Assembly: GCF_000802965.1 (NCBI RefSeq)
Contig: NZ_JSAK01000027.1
Location: 89,505 to 153,504 of the forward strand
Source of the DNA: Pseudomonas fluorescens
Lineage (GTDB): Bacteria; Pseudomonadota; Gammaproteobacteria; Pseudomonadales; Pseudomonadaceae
Direction of reading: 5' to 3'
DNA length: 64,000 bases
Shown: in pieces, positions 9,151 to 17,084 of the stretch
How the letters are laid out: each line of letters begins with the position of its first letter
Numbering within the stretch: the stretch's first letter is position 1
The notes under the pieces: model-generated
The model's database searches: none
The model's input: the letters and a program-made list of their open reading frames with translations, nothing else
Told to the model about the DNA's origin: nothing
Translations under genes and position numbers: made by a program

Positions 9151-9187
9151 AAAAGGCCCGCTCAGACTGACTGGCGGGCCTTTTTAT
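9151..9187 (+). terminator. Rho-independent terminator
   Basis: Stem AAAGGCCCGC / GCGGGCCTTT with a 12-nt loop and a terminal T-run. It closes the lysE-type gene and insulates the following cqsA-like gene, which must have its own promoter. Confidence 0.88.
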
Positions 9188-9217
9188 TTGGTGGTCATTC
9201 GTCGAATTCTCTAAAGA

Positions 9218-9263
9218 ACTGTCAACTCTGACAGTAGTCAGGGAGAGCTTTCGGGGGTGTAGT
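9218..9263 (+). promoter_or_regulatory. LuxR-box-like palindrome and candidate -10
   Basis: A perfect 7-bp inverted repeat ACTGTCA-ACTC-TGACAGT occupies 9218-9235. It fits the CT-N12-AG pattern of LuxR-family boxes, and its 16-bp core matches 12 of 16 positions of the lasB operator as I remember it (CTGCCAGTTCTGGCAG). A weak -10 TGTAGT lies at 9258-9263; a start near 9269 would put the dyad at about -42, the usual lux-box position. LexA is an alternative because CTGT-N8-ACAG also fits, but the spacer is not AT-rich. Confidence 0.55.
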
Positions 9264-9320
9264 TCGATCAACGAGGCACGGCGATCAAACCTACTGATCG
9301 CTGCGCAAAGGAGTTGATCC

Positions 9321-10541
9321 ATGCCGGAATCACACCTAATACCCCACCCTGCCCCGCAACAACCCCACTACGCTCACCTGCCTGACTTTGTTCAGGCACG
9401 AATAGAAAGTCACTCCATTGGGCGGGTCCAGCAACGCTGGGCAGGTCAGCATTTGTTGCGTGGCGCAGAACCGGGTCCCGACGCACTGCATCTGTCGAGC
9501 AACGACTATCTTTGCCTGGCAACCGAGCATCAATTGATCGAAGCCCAGGCCCGCGCCGTCCTTCAAACCCGGCACCAATTGTTGATGTCTGCCGTGTTCG
9601 TTCACGGTGACACGCCCATGGCCAAGCTGGAGCAACGGTTGGCGCACTTCATGGGCGCTCAAGCCAGTATCCTTTGCCAATCAGGCTGGACCGCCAATGT
9701 TGGACTGCTGCAAGCTATTGCCAGCCCCACCATCCCTGTTTATCTGGATATCCATGCGCACATGTCTTTGTGGCAGGGAGCGCACGCCGCGGGTGCGCGC
9801 TCAGTCGCTTTCGCTCACAACGACGCCACGCATGCGGAGCGCCAGATCAAGAAACATGGTCAGGGAATCATTGCTGTCGATGCGATCTACAGCACCAATG
9901 GCAGTCGCTGCCCATTGACTGATTTCGCCGATGTTGCCCAACGGCATAATTGCGCGCTGGTCGTCGACGAATCCCATTCTCTCGGAACGCATGGGACACA
10001 GGGCGCAGGACTGGTCGCTCACCATCACCTGTACGACAAAGTTCATTTCCAAACCGTCAGCCTGGCCAAGGCATTTGCCGGGCGCGCCGGTCTGATTACG
10101 TGCCCTGCCAGTTTCAGGGATTATTTTGCCATGGAGTCCTATCCCGCCATTTTCAGCTCCAGCCTGCTCGATCACGAGTTGACCTGGTTCGAACAGGCTG
10201 CTGAATTTCTGCAGCACGCCGATGACCGGCGCAGCAGGCTGCATGCAATCACCCGTAAAGTCAGAACAGCCCTCACGCAACTCGGCTATGACGTGAGTGC
10301 AGGAAGCGAACAGATTATTGCCCTGGAACCGGGGCTTGAATTGCTGACCTTGCGATTGCGGGACGCCTTGCAGGCGCGAGGCATATTCGGCTCAGTTTTC
10401 TGCGCTCCCGCAACCGGACTCAATCGCTCATTAATTCGACTTTCAATGAACTCTGGTCTCAGCGATGAAGATATCGAGCGTCTGATCAAAGCCTGCGCTG
10501 ACATTAGAAATGATGTAAGGCTAAAGCTATGGAGACGTTAG
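9321..10541 (+). CDS. cqsA: CqsA/LqsA-like autoinducer synthase (alpha-oxoamine synthase)
   Basis: PLP enzyme of the alpha-oxoamine synthase family (406 residues). It looks like CqsA and LqsA, which make alpha-hydroxyketone signals from acyl-CoA and S-adenosylmethionine or a related amino donor. Features shared with Vibrio CqsA as I remember it are QSGWTANVGLLQ, HMSLWQGA, VDESHSLGTHG (Asp216, His219) and the PLP lysine in SLAKAFAGRAG (Lys250). BioF and Kbl instead carry a GK motif at this site. AAGGAG sits 7 nt before the ATG. No CqsS/LqsS-type sensor or phosphorelay gene is adjacent. BioF-like activity is the main alternative but fits less well. Confidence 0.8.
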   Translation: MPESHLIPHPAPQQPHYAHLPDFVQARIESHSIGRVQQRWAGQHLLRGAEPGPDALHLSSNDYLCLATEHQLIEAQARAVLQTRHQLLMSAVFVHGDTPMAKLEQRLAHFMGAQASILCQSGWTANVGLLQAIASPTIPVYLDIHAHMSLWQGAHAAGARSVAFAHNDATHAERQIKKHGQGIIAVDAIYSTNGSRCPLTDFADVAQRHNCALVVDESHSLGTHGTQGAGLVAHHHLYDKVHFQTVSLAKAFAGRAGLITCPASFRDYFAMESYPAIFSSSLLDHELTWFEQAAEFLQHADDRRSRLHAITRKVRTALTQLGYDVSAGSEQIIALEPGLELLTLRLRDALQARGIFGSVFCAPATGLNRSLIRLSMNSGLSDEDIERLIKACADIRNDVRLKLWRR

Positions 10542-10583
10542 ACATCAGCCGACTGTTAGGACAGGTACAAATCGCGCACAAAC

Positions 10584-10616
10584 AAAAACGCCGCTCATTG
10601 CTGAGCGGCGTTTTTG
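10584..10616. terminator. Bidirectional terminator between cqsA-like gene and tRNAs
   Basis: Stem AAACGCCGCTCA / TGAGCGGCGTTT with loop TTGC. T-runs occur on both strands, so it can end the cqsA-like transcript rightward and the tRNA transcript leftward. Confidence 0.88.
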
Positions 10617-10623
10617 TTAAATA

Positions 10624-10699
<76 letters not shown>

Positions 10700-10702
10700 A
10701 AA

Positions 10703-10778
10703 TGGCGTCCCCTAGGGGACTCGAACCCCTGTTACCGCCGTGAAAGGGCGGTGTCCTAGGCCACTAGACGAAGGGGAC
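10703..10778 (-). tRNA. tRNA-Glu(TTC), copy 2
   Basis: A 76-nt cloverleaf beginning GTCCCCTTCGTCTAG, with anticodon TTC and encoded CCA. Identical to the first Glu copy at 10961-11036. It sits 104 bp downstream of the first Gly copy. Confidence 0.97.
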
Positions 10779-10882
10779 ACGCTGCCCGGAACACATGGTG
10801 TGTGTTTCGGTGCCCAGATCCGCATCCGAAGACTTGGTTCTGGTTTCACTCAGCCCTGCCCGAAAGCAACGCTGTTTAAAAT

Positions 10883-10958
<76 letters not shown>

Positions 10959-10960
10959 AT

Positions 10961-11036
10961 TGGCGTCCCCTAGGGGACTCGAACCCCTGTTACCGCCGTG
11001 AAAGGGCGGTGTCCTAGGCCACTAGACGAAGGGGAC
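10961..11036 (-). tRNA. tRNA-Glu(TTC), copy 1
   Basis: A 76-nt cloverleaf with anticodon TTC and encoded CCA. It is the promoter-proximal tRNA of the block; the promoter at 11092-11127 reads into it. Confidence 0.97.
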
Positions 11037-11091
11037 ACACGTACAACATTCACTACCTGCTTCGTTTCGCTGTGTGCTTTACGCTGCAAGT

Positions 11092-11127
11092 GGCGCGCAT
11101 TCTATGGATGGATTGAGAGGTCGTCAA
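11092..11127 (-). promoter_or_regulatory. Stable-RNA promoter for the tRNA block
   Basis: On the minus strand, -35 TTGACG (11127-11122), a 17-bp spacer and -10 TAGAAT (11104-11099) are followed by a GC-rich discriminator (GCGCGCC). That discriminator is typical of growth-rate and ppGpp-controlled stable-RNA promoters. The remaining gap to 11411 shows an AT-rich segment near 11136-11156 and nothing else I can name. Confidence 0.78.
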
Positions 11128-11411
11128 CCCCCAGTTATAAATTTATTTAAATCAATGACTTCGCCCTGCTTTTCGGCAGCATTCCGGTTTTTCCGTCATC
11201 CGGTGTTTGGCGCCTATATTCTGACACCCGCCAAGACGTTATAGTCGACGCACGAGTGATGGCAATCTGCTCCGTGAGTGCCAGCATCTATATAAACAGG
11301 TCCAGGCCGATACAAGTTGAAGCCCGCTGATCCAACTCGTCGAGCGGCCCTAGGCGCTTAAATGCCAAGCCACTACACTCGCGCACAAACCCTATAAGAG
11401 AGGTCTTACCG

Positions 11412-12182
11412 GTGACACCACTCATGATCACCCTGCTCGTCGTAGTCGGGATCGCACTCTTGATCGCCATTGGCTACATCAACCATGTGGTGGAAAACAA
11501 TAAGGTGGAAAGGGCCCGCACCAAGGTTGAACTCAACGATCGCATGCGTCGTTGCGGAGAAATCACCGAGACCTTTCCCGGCCAGTTAATGACACCAGCG
11601 CTCAAGCTGCTGATAACCCGCCTGGAACTGAACGTCTGCCAACGCCTGCTGAACCTGGAAAAGACCAGCTCCAACCTTAAAGCACGAATCACCGAGCTTG
11701 AGACCCTGGTTGGCCAAGGCGAGTCGATCCCGGTCAACAACCCGCCGGCACCGATCCAGACCGAAGCCAAGGCCAAGGACGTGCGCTTCCTGCTCGAAGC
11801 CTTGCACGGCCAAATCACCCGCGCCGCCCAGGACGGTTTCCTGCCACCCAATGAAGCCAAGCGCTGGATCCGTGAGGTTCGCCATATCCTGGTGCTGCTG
11901 CACATCGAATTCTTCAACAATCTCGGCCAGCATTCCCTGCAACAGAACCAGCCGGGTCAGGCACGCCTGGCGTTCGAACGTGGCGTGCAATACCTGCGCA
12001 AACAACAGGAACCACAGGTCTACGCCGAACAGCTGGAATACCTGGAAAAACTCCTGGCCCGCGCCAACGCGCAAGTCATGGACCGCATTGCCCCGGTAGA
12101 AGGTGAAGTCAACCAGTTGACCGAAGGCCTCAAGGACGTCGAGGCCGATGCGGACTGGAAGAAGAAAGTGATCTACGACTGA
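11412..12182 (+). CDS. Membrane-anchored conserved protein of unknown function
   Basis: A 256-residue protein with one N-terminal hydrophobic helix (about 4-23) and a largely helical, charged cytoplasmic body. Residues 80-100 (LEKTSSNLKARITELETLV) look like a coiled coil. I recognise no enzymatic motif. Pseudomonas annotations sometimes call relatives DNA-repair proteins, but nothing here supports that. The start is GTG at 11412, with AGAGAGG upstream; an ATG four codons later is possible. It lies alone between the tRNA promoter region and a terminator. Confidence 0.8.
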   Translation: MTPLMITLLVVVGIALLIAIGYINHVVENNKVERARTKVELNDRMRRCGEITETFPGQLMTPALKLLITRLELNVCQRLLNLEKTSSNLKARITELETLVGQGESIPVNNPPAPIQTEAKAKDVRFLLEALHGQITRAAQDGFLPPNEAKRWIREVRHILVLLHIEFFNNLGQHSLQQNQPGQARLAFERGVQYLRKQQEPQVYAEQLEYLEKLLARANAQVMDRIAPVEGEVNQLTEGLKDVEADADWKKKVIYD

Positions 12183-12197
12183 TCATTGAGCGAATAC

Positions 12198-12225
12198 AGA
12201 AAAGCCACCGGAAGGTGGCTTTTCT
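12198..12225 (+). terminator. Rho-independent terminator
   Basis: Stem AGAAAAGCCACC / GGTGGCTTTTCT with a GGAA loop, located 16 nt after the stop of the membrane-anchored protein gene. Confidence 0.85.
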
Positions 12226-12259
12226 TTGGGCTCACGGAATCTCGGGGAACAAAGATGAC

Positions 12260-12355
12260 CTGTAGGAGCCAGCTTGCTGGCGATTGGTACACCGCGTTCA
12301 ACCCGTCACTGCGTGTAATCGTTAACGACCATCGCCAGCAAGCCGGCTCCTACAC
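12260..12355. repeat. REP pair
   Basis: Inverted pair of the CTGTAGGAGCCAGCTTGCTGGCGAT family, about 50 bp apart. It lies between the terminator and the 3' end of the chemoreceptor gene. Confidence 0.85.
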
Positions 12356-12381
12356 AAGTACGCATTTCTATCAGGCCGCCA

Positions 12382-14346
12382 TCAAAGCCTGAAATGCCCC
12401 ACCATCCCCTTCAACTCAACCCCCAACTGCGCCAACTCGATACTCGACGCCGCGTTCCCCTGCATCGCCAACGAAGATTGATCTGCGCTGGCACGAATGC
12501 TCGTGACGCTGCGATTGATCTCCTCGGCCACCGAACTCTGTTCCTCGGCAGCGGCAGCAATCTGCTGGTTCATCTGCTGGATCAACGACACCGCCGCCGC
12601 AATGCTTCCCAGCGCACTCTCGGTCTGTAGCGCATCGCTGACCGCCAGTTTCACCAGTTCGCCACTGCTCTGAATCTGCTGCACTGACGCGTGCGCCGCC
12701 GAGCGCAAGGCGCTGACCAATCGCTCGATTTCTTCGGTCGATTGCTGGGTCCGCTTGGCCAGTGCACGCACCTCATCGGCCACCACCGCAAAGCCCCTGC
12801 CCTGCTCGCCGGCCCGCGCCGCCTCAATGGCGGCGTTGAGCGCCAGCAAGTTGGTCTGCTCGGCCACGCTCTTGATCACGTTGAGCACCGAACCGATGTT
12901 CTGGATCTCCGCGCTCAGGCTTTCGATACTCGAACTGGCCGAGTTGGCTGAATCCGCCAGTTGTTCGATCCGCGCCATGCTCTGGCGAACCACGTGCTGG
13001 CCACTTTCAACCTTGCCATCCGCTGTTTGCGCGGCCTGGGCGGCTTCCTCTGCATTACGTGCGACGTCATGCACCGTGGCGGTCATCTGGTTCATGGCCG
13101 TGGCGACCTGTTCGGTTTCTTCCTTTTGGCTGCTGACTTCGAGGTTGGTCTGTTCCGTCACCGCCGACAGCGATTGCGCAGAAGTGGCCAGTTGTTCGAT
13201 GCCCGCCTGCAAACCGCTGACGATATGGCTCAAACCCGCGCCCATCTGTTGCATGGCCTGCATCAATTGGCCGATCTCGTCACGACGCGTCACTTCAACC
13301 GTCGCGCTCAAATCTCCCGAGGCGATTTGCTGCGCCACACGGATCACGCTGCGCAACGGCCCCACGATCAAGCGGGTGATCACCCACGCCGCAATCAGCC
13401 CGACCAACAAGGCCAGTGCGGAAGAACCGATGATCAGCAATGAGTTCTTTTTCAGCTCCGCTTGCATTGAATGATCTTCGGCGACATAGGCCTGATCTAC
13501 CCGCTCCACCACTTGGGCAGCACGTTGATGCAGTTGCTGATAGACGGTTTTTTCCTGTTCCAGCAAGCCGGTGTACTCGGCAAGCTTGTCGCTGAAACTG
13601 GCGATGTGACCGGTCACCTCATTAAGGACCGTCTGATACCCCTCGTCCTTGACCGTGGTTTTCAGTTGCTCTGCCTGAGTCAGCGCCTGACTGGCCTGTT
13701 CGATCTTGCCCTGCCCGGCGCTGTCATCGCCCTTGCGGCTCTGGTCCAGGCGTACGCGCGCTTCATTCATGGCTTGCAGCATCAGCCGGGATACCTGGCT
13801 GACCTGACTGGCCTGTTCGATGAATTGCGCACCGTCCTTGCCTTCAGAATCCTTCAAGGTATAAGCGCCGTCATCGGCGAGCCCGGCCTGCAGCACATCG
13901 AGATTATTGGCGACGCTGGACACCGACCAACTGGCCATTTCCAGCGCCAGGTCCTTGGCCTGACTGAGCGAGACGAACTCGTCAAACGCCTTGCGATAAG
14001 CGCCAAGGGACTGCTCGACGTCATTCATCACCGGTACGTTGGCCGCCGACTGCGCCTTGAGCTGGTTCGCCAGGGCAATCAGGCCGTCAACGCCTTCGTG
14101 CAGGGCGTCGACGATTTCCGGATTGGCGTGCAAGGCATATTCCTGCTCCAGCAGTCGCACTTTCAGCAAACCACTGTTGAGCGACGACATCTGCTTGAGC
14201 CCGTCGAAACGCTGGCTGATGGTTTGCAGGGACCAGACACCGATGGCCGCCACCAGGGCGGTCAATAACAGCACCAGCACAAACCCGATACCCAGTTTTT
14301 TCGCCATACCGAGGTTGGCAAAACGTCCTTGCACGGCCGAAATCAT
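12382..14346 (-). CDS. Methyl-accepting chemotaxis protein
   Basis: Transmembrane chemoreceptor of 654 residues. TM1 spans about 18-38, a helical periplasmic domain about 39-295, and TM2 about 302-325. A HAMP domain follows, then the signalling domain with the conserved hairpin tip (EQTNLLALNAAIEAARAGEQ region). The roughly 255-residue ligand domain has the size of HBM (helical bimodular) sensors such as McpS, which bind TCA intermediates; that assignment is inference. There is no C-terminal CheR-binding pentapeptide (it ends GMVGHFRL). The start at 14346 has AGGGGA upstream; a frame to 14433 adds an unlikely leader. Confidence 0.92.
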   Translation of the reverse strand: MISAVQGRFANLGMAKKLGIGFVLVLLLTALVAAIGVWSLQTISQRFDGLKQMSSLNSGLLKVRLLEQEYALHANPEIVDALHEGVDGLIALANQLKAQSAANVPVMNDVEQSLGAYRKAFDEFVSLSQAKDLALEMASWSVSSVANNLDVLQAGLADDGAYTLKDSEGKDGAQFIEQASQVSQVSRLMLQAMNEARVRLDQSRKGDDSAGQGKIEQASQALTQAEQLKTTVKDEGYQTVLNEVTGHIASFSDKLAEYTGLLEQEKTVYQQLHQRAAQVVERVDQAYVAEDHSMQAELKKNSLLIIGSSALALLVGLIAAWVITRLIVGPLRSVIRVAQQIASGDLSATVEVTRRDEIGQLMQAMQQMGAGLSHIVSGLQAGIEQLATSAQSLSAVTEQTNLEVSSQKEETEQVATAMNQMTATVHDVARNAEEAAQAAQTADGKVESGQHVVRQSMARIEQLADSANSASSSIESLSAEIQNIGSVLNVIKSVAEQTNLLALNAAIEAARAGEQGRGFAVVADEVRALAKRTQQSTEEIERLVSALRSAAHASVQQIQSSGELVKLAVSDALQTESALGSIAAAVSLIQQMNQQIAAAAEEQSSVAEEINRSVTSIRASADQSSLAMQGNAASSIELAQLGVELKGMVGHFRL

Positions 14347-14454
14347 TGCACTTAGTCCCCTGCCATAATCAATAGCCGCAGATTCGCAACGGGTCTGTAG
14401 CAACACAAGTCTCTGGCGTCGGAATAATGGCAAAAAGCTACGCTGGCGTCGCTT

Positions 14455-15828
14455 TCAGGACGCTTGAGGTCGATCCTGAGCGGTGGCCTGGAAAAATGCT
14501 CGGGCGCGGGGATCGCAAGCACAGGCCACATTGATGCGCTGCCATCCACAGGCCTCGCCATTGGGACTGAAGGCTGTCTTTGATGACAGCGAAATGCCAA
14601 ATCGCCGCGCGTATGACCGCACCTGGCCGTCATCGAATGTGCGTGATCGCGCCCAAATGAACAGACCTCCCGCCGGCTTGCCGAAAACCTCCCATTCGGC
14701 GTCTTCGAGCAGCTGCAACGTCGCCAACCTGTCGCTATTCAAGCGTTGCCGCTGACGCTGCACCAACTTGCGGTAGGCACCGCTAGCCAACAGGCAGGCC
14801 AGCACCGATTCGCAAAATCGAGAGGCGCCGAGGCTACTGATCATTTTGACTTCGGCCAATCGTGCAATGACCTCGGCAGCTGCCGCGACGAAGCCGACAC
14901 GCAAGGAACTGCTGAGTGTCTTGGAGTAACTGCCGACGTAAATCACGCTGTTATCCAAGGCGGCGAGACGCTTGCCGGGACCGCTGTGCAGGTCTGCATA
15001 GACGTCGTCCTCGATGACCTGCACTCCGTATGTTTTCGCCAACTGAAGCAGCCGCTGTGCCACGACCGGTGTCAGGCAGCAACCCGTCGGGTTGTGATGG
15101 AAACTGTTGATGAACAATCCGCGAGGCCGGTGTTCTTGCAATAGCGCCTCAAGCGCGGCGATGTCCGGCCCGCGCGGAGTACGCGCCACTTCATGCATAC
15201 GGACACCGTGCAGTCTGAGTAACTCGAACAGCATCGGATAACCGGGGCTTTCCACCACCACGCAATCACCCGGTTTAAGCAGCGTGCGCACGATCAAGTC
15301 CAACGCCTGACTGGCCCCCGCGGTGGTCAGGATTCGGTCCTCTTCGATGCACATATCCAGCTGTCTGAGGCGTCTCGCAATTTGCTGGCGCAACGCCGGC
15401 AATCCCAGCGGCGTGCTGTAATTGAACAGGCCAGCCATGTCGGTGCGACTCACCTGACGAATCGCGTACGCCAGATCATCCGTCTCACGCCAGCTCTCGG
15501 GGAGTCCACCACTGCCCAGTTGTAGCTCGCACAGCATCGAATGCTGCGTGATGTCTGTGCCTTCGTCCTGTGGCCCCAGCGCGAACCCAGTCGAGGCAGC
15601 GACGACAAAACCTGCACCATGCCGCGACTCCAGCAGCCCTTGTGCCACCAGACGCTCACACGCCTCGACGACACTCGACTGACTGAGCAGATTGATTCGC
15701 GCGATTTGCCGCACCGAAGGCAAACGCGCTCCCGGCACCACATCGTTACAACGCAGCCAACAGATCAGCGCGTCGACGATTTGCTGTACGACCGGCACCA
15801 AAGCCTGTCGATCGATTCTCAAATCCAT
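14455..15828 (-). CDS. MocR-type regulator (GntR HTH plus aminotransferase fold)
   Basis: A 457-residue PLP-dependent transcription factor. An N-terminal GntR winged helix (about 8-75, with ARLPSVRQIARIN and SQSSVVEACERL) is fused to a class I aminotransferase-like domain; the PLP lysine is expected in VGSYSKTLSSSLRVGF. Such proteins usually sense PLP or amino acids and control a neighbouring gene, but the target is not obvious because both flanks are REPs or a chemoreceptor. AGGAG serves either the ATG at 15828 (11 nt) or a TTG at 15834 (5 nt); I chose the ATG. Confidence 0.9.
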   Translation of the reverse strand: MDLRIDRQALVPVVQQIVDALICWLRCNDVVPGARLPSVRQIARINLLSQSSVVEACERLVAQGLLESRHGAGFVVAASTGFALGPQDEGTDITQHSMLCELQLGSGGLPESWRETDDLAYAIRQVSRTDMAGLFNYSTPLGLPALRQQIARRLRQLDMCIEEDRILTTAGASQALDLIVRTLLKPGDCVVVESPGYPMLFELLRLHGVRMHEVARTPRGPDIAALEALLQEHRPRGLFINSFHHNPTGCCLTPVVAQRLLQLAKTYGVQVIEDDVYADLHSGPGKRLAALDNSVIYVGSYSKTLSSSLRVGFVAAAAEVIARLAEVKMISSLGASRFCESVLACLLASGAYRKLVQRQRQRLNSDRLATLQLLEDAEWEVFGKPAGGLFIWARSRTFDDGQVRSYARRFGISLSSKTAFSPNGEACGWQRINVACACDPRARAFFQATAQDRPQAS

Positions 15829-15966
15829 GAGCAAGCAAACTCCTGTTTGTTTTGCGGGAAACAGTTAATCACAGGAGTGCTTGCCAAGATGTACGCCAAC
15901 GCCGCCAAAGCCGTTGGTTCTAACCATTTGAAACACATTGCCCGGTGTATTCACGGAAACAAAAAA

Positions 15967-16060
15967 CCTGTGGGAGTGAGCCTGCCCGCGATGGCGGCGT
16001 ATCAGACAACATTGATGTCGACTGACACTCCCTCATCGCGAGCAGGCTCGCTCCTACAGG
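15967..16060. repeat. REP pair (GCGAGCAGGCTCGCTCC family)
   Basis: Inverted REP pair CCTGTGGGAGTGAGCCTGCCCGCGATG and its counterpart CATCGCGAGCAGGCTCGCTC, in the 258-bp gap between the MocR and SDR genes. Nothing else is seen in the gap. Confidence 0.82.
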
Positions 16061-16086
16061 TTTGGTGTGGGCTATGGAGGAGTATT

Positions 16087-16848
16087 TCAGAACGCCGTCA
16101 CGCCACCATCCACCGCCAACGAATGCCCCGTGGTGAATGCCGCGCCGTCGCTGCACAGGTACAACACCGCGCTGGCGATCTCCTCAACCTTGCCGATGCG
16201 GCCGACCGGGTGCATGGCATTGGCGAATTCGCCTTTCTTCGGGTCGGCCTCATAGGCGCGGCGGAACATGTCGGTGTCGATCACCGCCGGGCAAACCGCA
16301 TTGACCCGGATCTTTTTCTTCGCGTATTCGATGGCCGCCGATTTGGTCAAGCCGATCACCGCGTGTTTCGAGGCTGCGTAGATACTCATCTTCGGCGCTG
16401 CGCCAAGTCCAGCCACTGACGCGGTGTTGACGATTGCGCCACCACCCTGGGCCAGCAGCAACGGCAATTGATACTTCATGCACAGCCACACGCCTTTGAC
16501 GTTAACGCCCATGATCGCGTCAAACTCATCGAGCGTGCCGTCGGCCAGTTTGCCTTTCTCAATCTCGATACCAGCATTGTTGAAGGCATAGTCGAGGCCG
16601 CCGTAGGTATTCACCACCTCATCCATCAGATTTTTTACTTCGCTTTCCACCGTGACGTTGCAGCGCACGAAGGTCGCTTCGCCGCCCGCGGTACGAATCA
16701 GCGCCACGGTGCCCTCGCCGCCCGCCGTGTCCATGTCGGCCACAACCACTTTCAAGCCTTCGGCGGCGAACGCCTGGGCCGTCGCCCGGCCAATACCATT
16801 GGCGGCGCCCGTCACTACGGCGACCTGGCCGGAAAACGTCATGCTCAT
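16087..16848 (-). CDS. Short-chain dehydrogenase/reductase
   Basis: Classical SDR of 253 residues, an NAD(P)-dependent oxidoreductase of unknown substrate. It has the cofactor motif TGAANGIG (13-20), NNAG (90-93) and the catalytic Ser144, Tyr157 and Lys161 (YAASK). The start at 16848 has GAGGA about 8 nt upstream; the open frame reaches 17001, but the extra 51 residues carry no family character. It is divergent from a zinc-independent MDR reductase, and the 236-bp gap carries two interleaved inverted repeats, so both may answer to one regulator. Confidence 0.92.
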   Translation of the reverse strand: MSMTFSGQVAVVTGAANGIGRATAQAFAAEGLKVVVADMDTAGGEGTVALIRTAGGEATFVRCNVTVESEVKNLMDEVVNTYGGLDYAFNNAGIEIEKGKLADGTLDEFDAIMGVNVKGVWLCMKYQLPLLLAQGGGAIVNTASVAGLGAAPKMSIYAASKHAVIGLTKSAAIEYAKKKIRVNAVCPAVIDTDMFRRAYEADPKKGEFANAMHPVGRIGKVEEIASAVLYLCSDGAAFTTGHSLAVDGGVTAF

Positions 16849-16912
16849 TGTTATGTCCTCGAAGAGAGTGGATGCGGGGATCGCGTGTTCGCAGTCTAGC
16901 CACAGCGTCCCG

Positions 16913-16992
16913 TGGCACGGCAGCACTATCAAAAGGCCGGTTGGGCGCCCATGAGTTGCAGTGATGGAACTGCCGTGCCAACTATCACTGCA
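16913..16992. promoter_or_regulatory. Interleaved inverted repeats between SDR and MDR genes
   Basis: Two perfect inverted repeats interlock: TGGCACGGCAG (16913-16923) with CTGCCGTGCCA (16970-16980), and TGCAGTGAT (16957-16965) with ATCACTGCA (16984-16992). They fall in the divergent promoter region and could form alternative DNA cruciform or operator structures. No regulator gene is adjacent. Confidence 0.45.
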
Positions 16993-17084
16993 CTGGATCA
17001 ACCTGCATTCGCCGCATCAGCCAAACTTGCGGCATCGCCGATGAAAGGCTATCAACAAGGCTTCATTCATCTTGAGTGCCTGTC

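Noticed and set aside
9218..9235. LexA (SOS) box reading of the palindrome before the cqsA-like gene
   Set aside because: CTGT-N8-ACAG fits the ends, but the spacer is not AT-rich and the core resembles LasR-type boxes more; kept only as an alternative.
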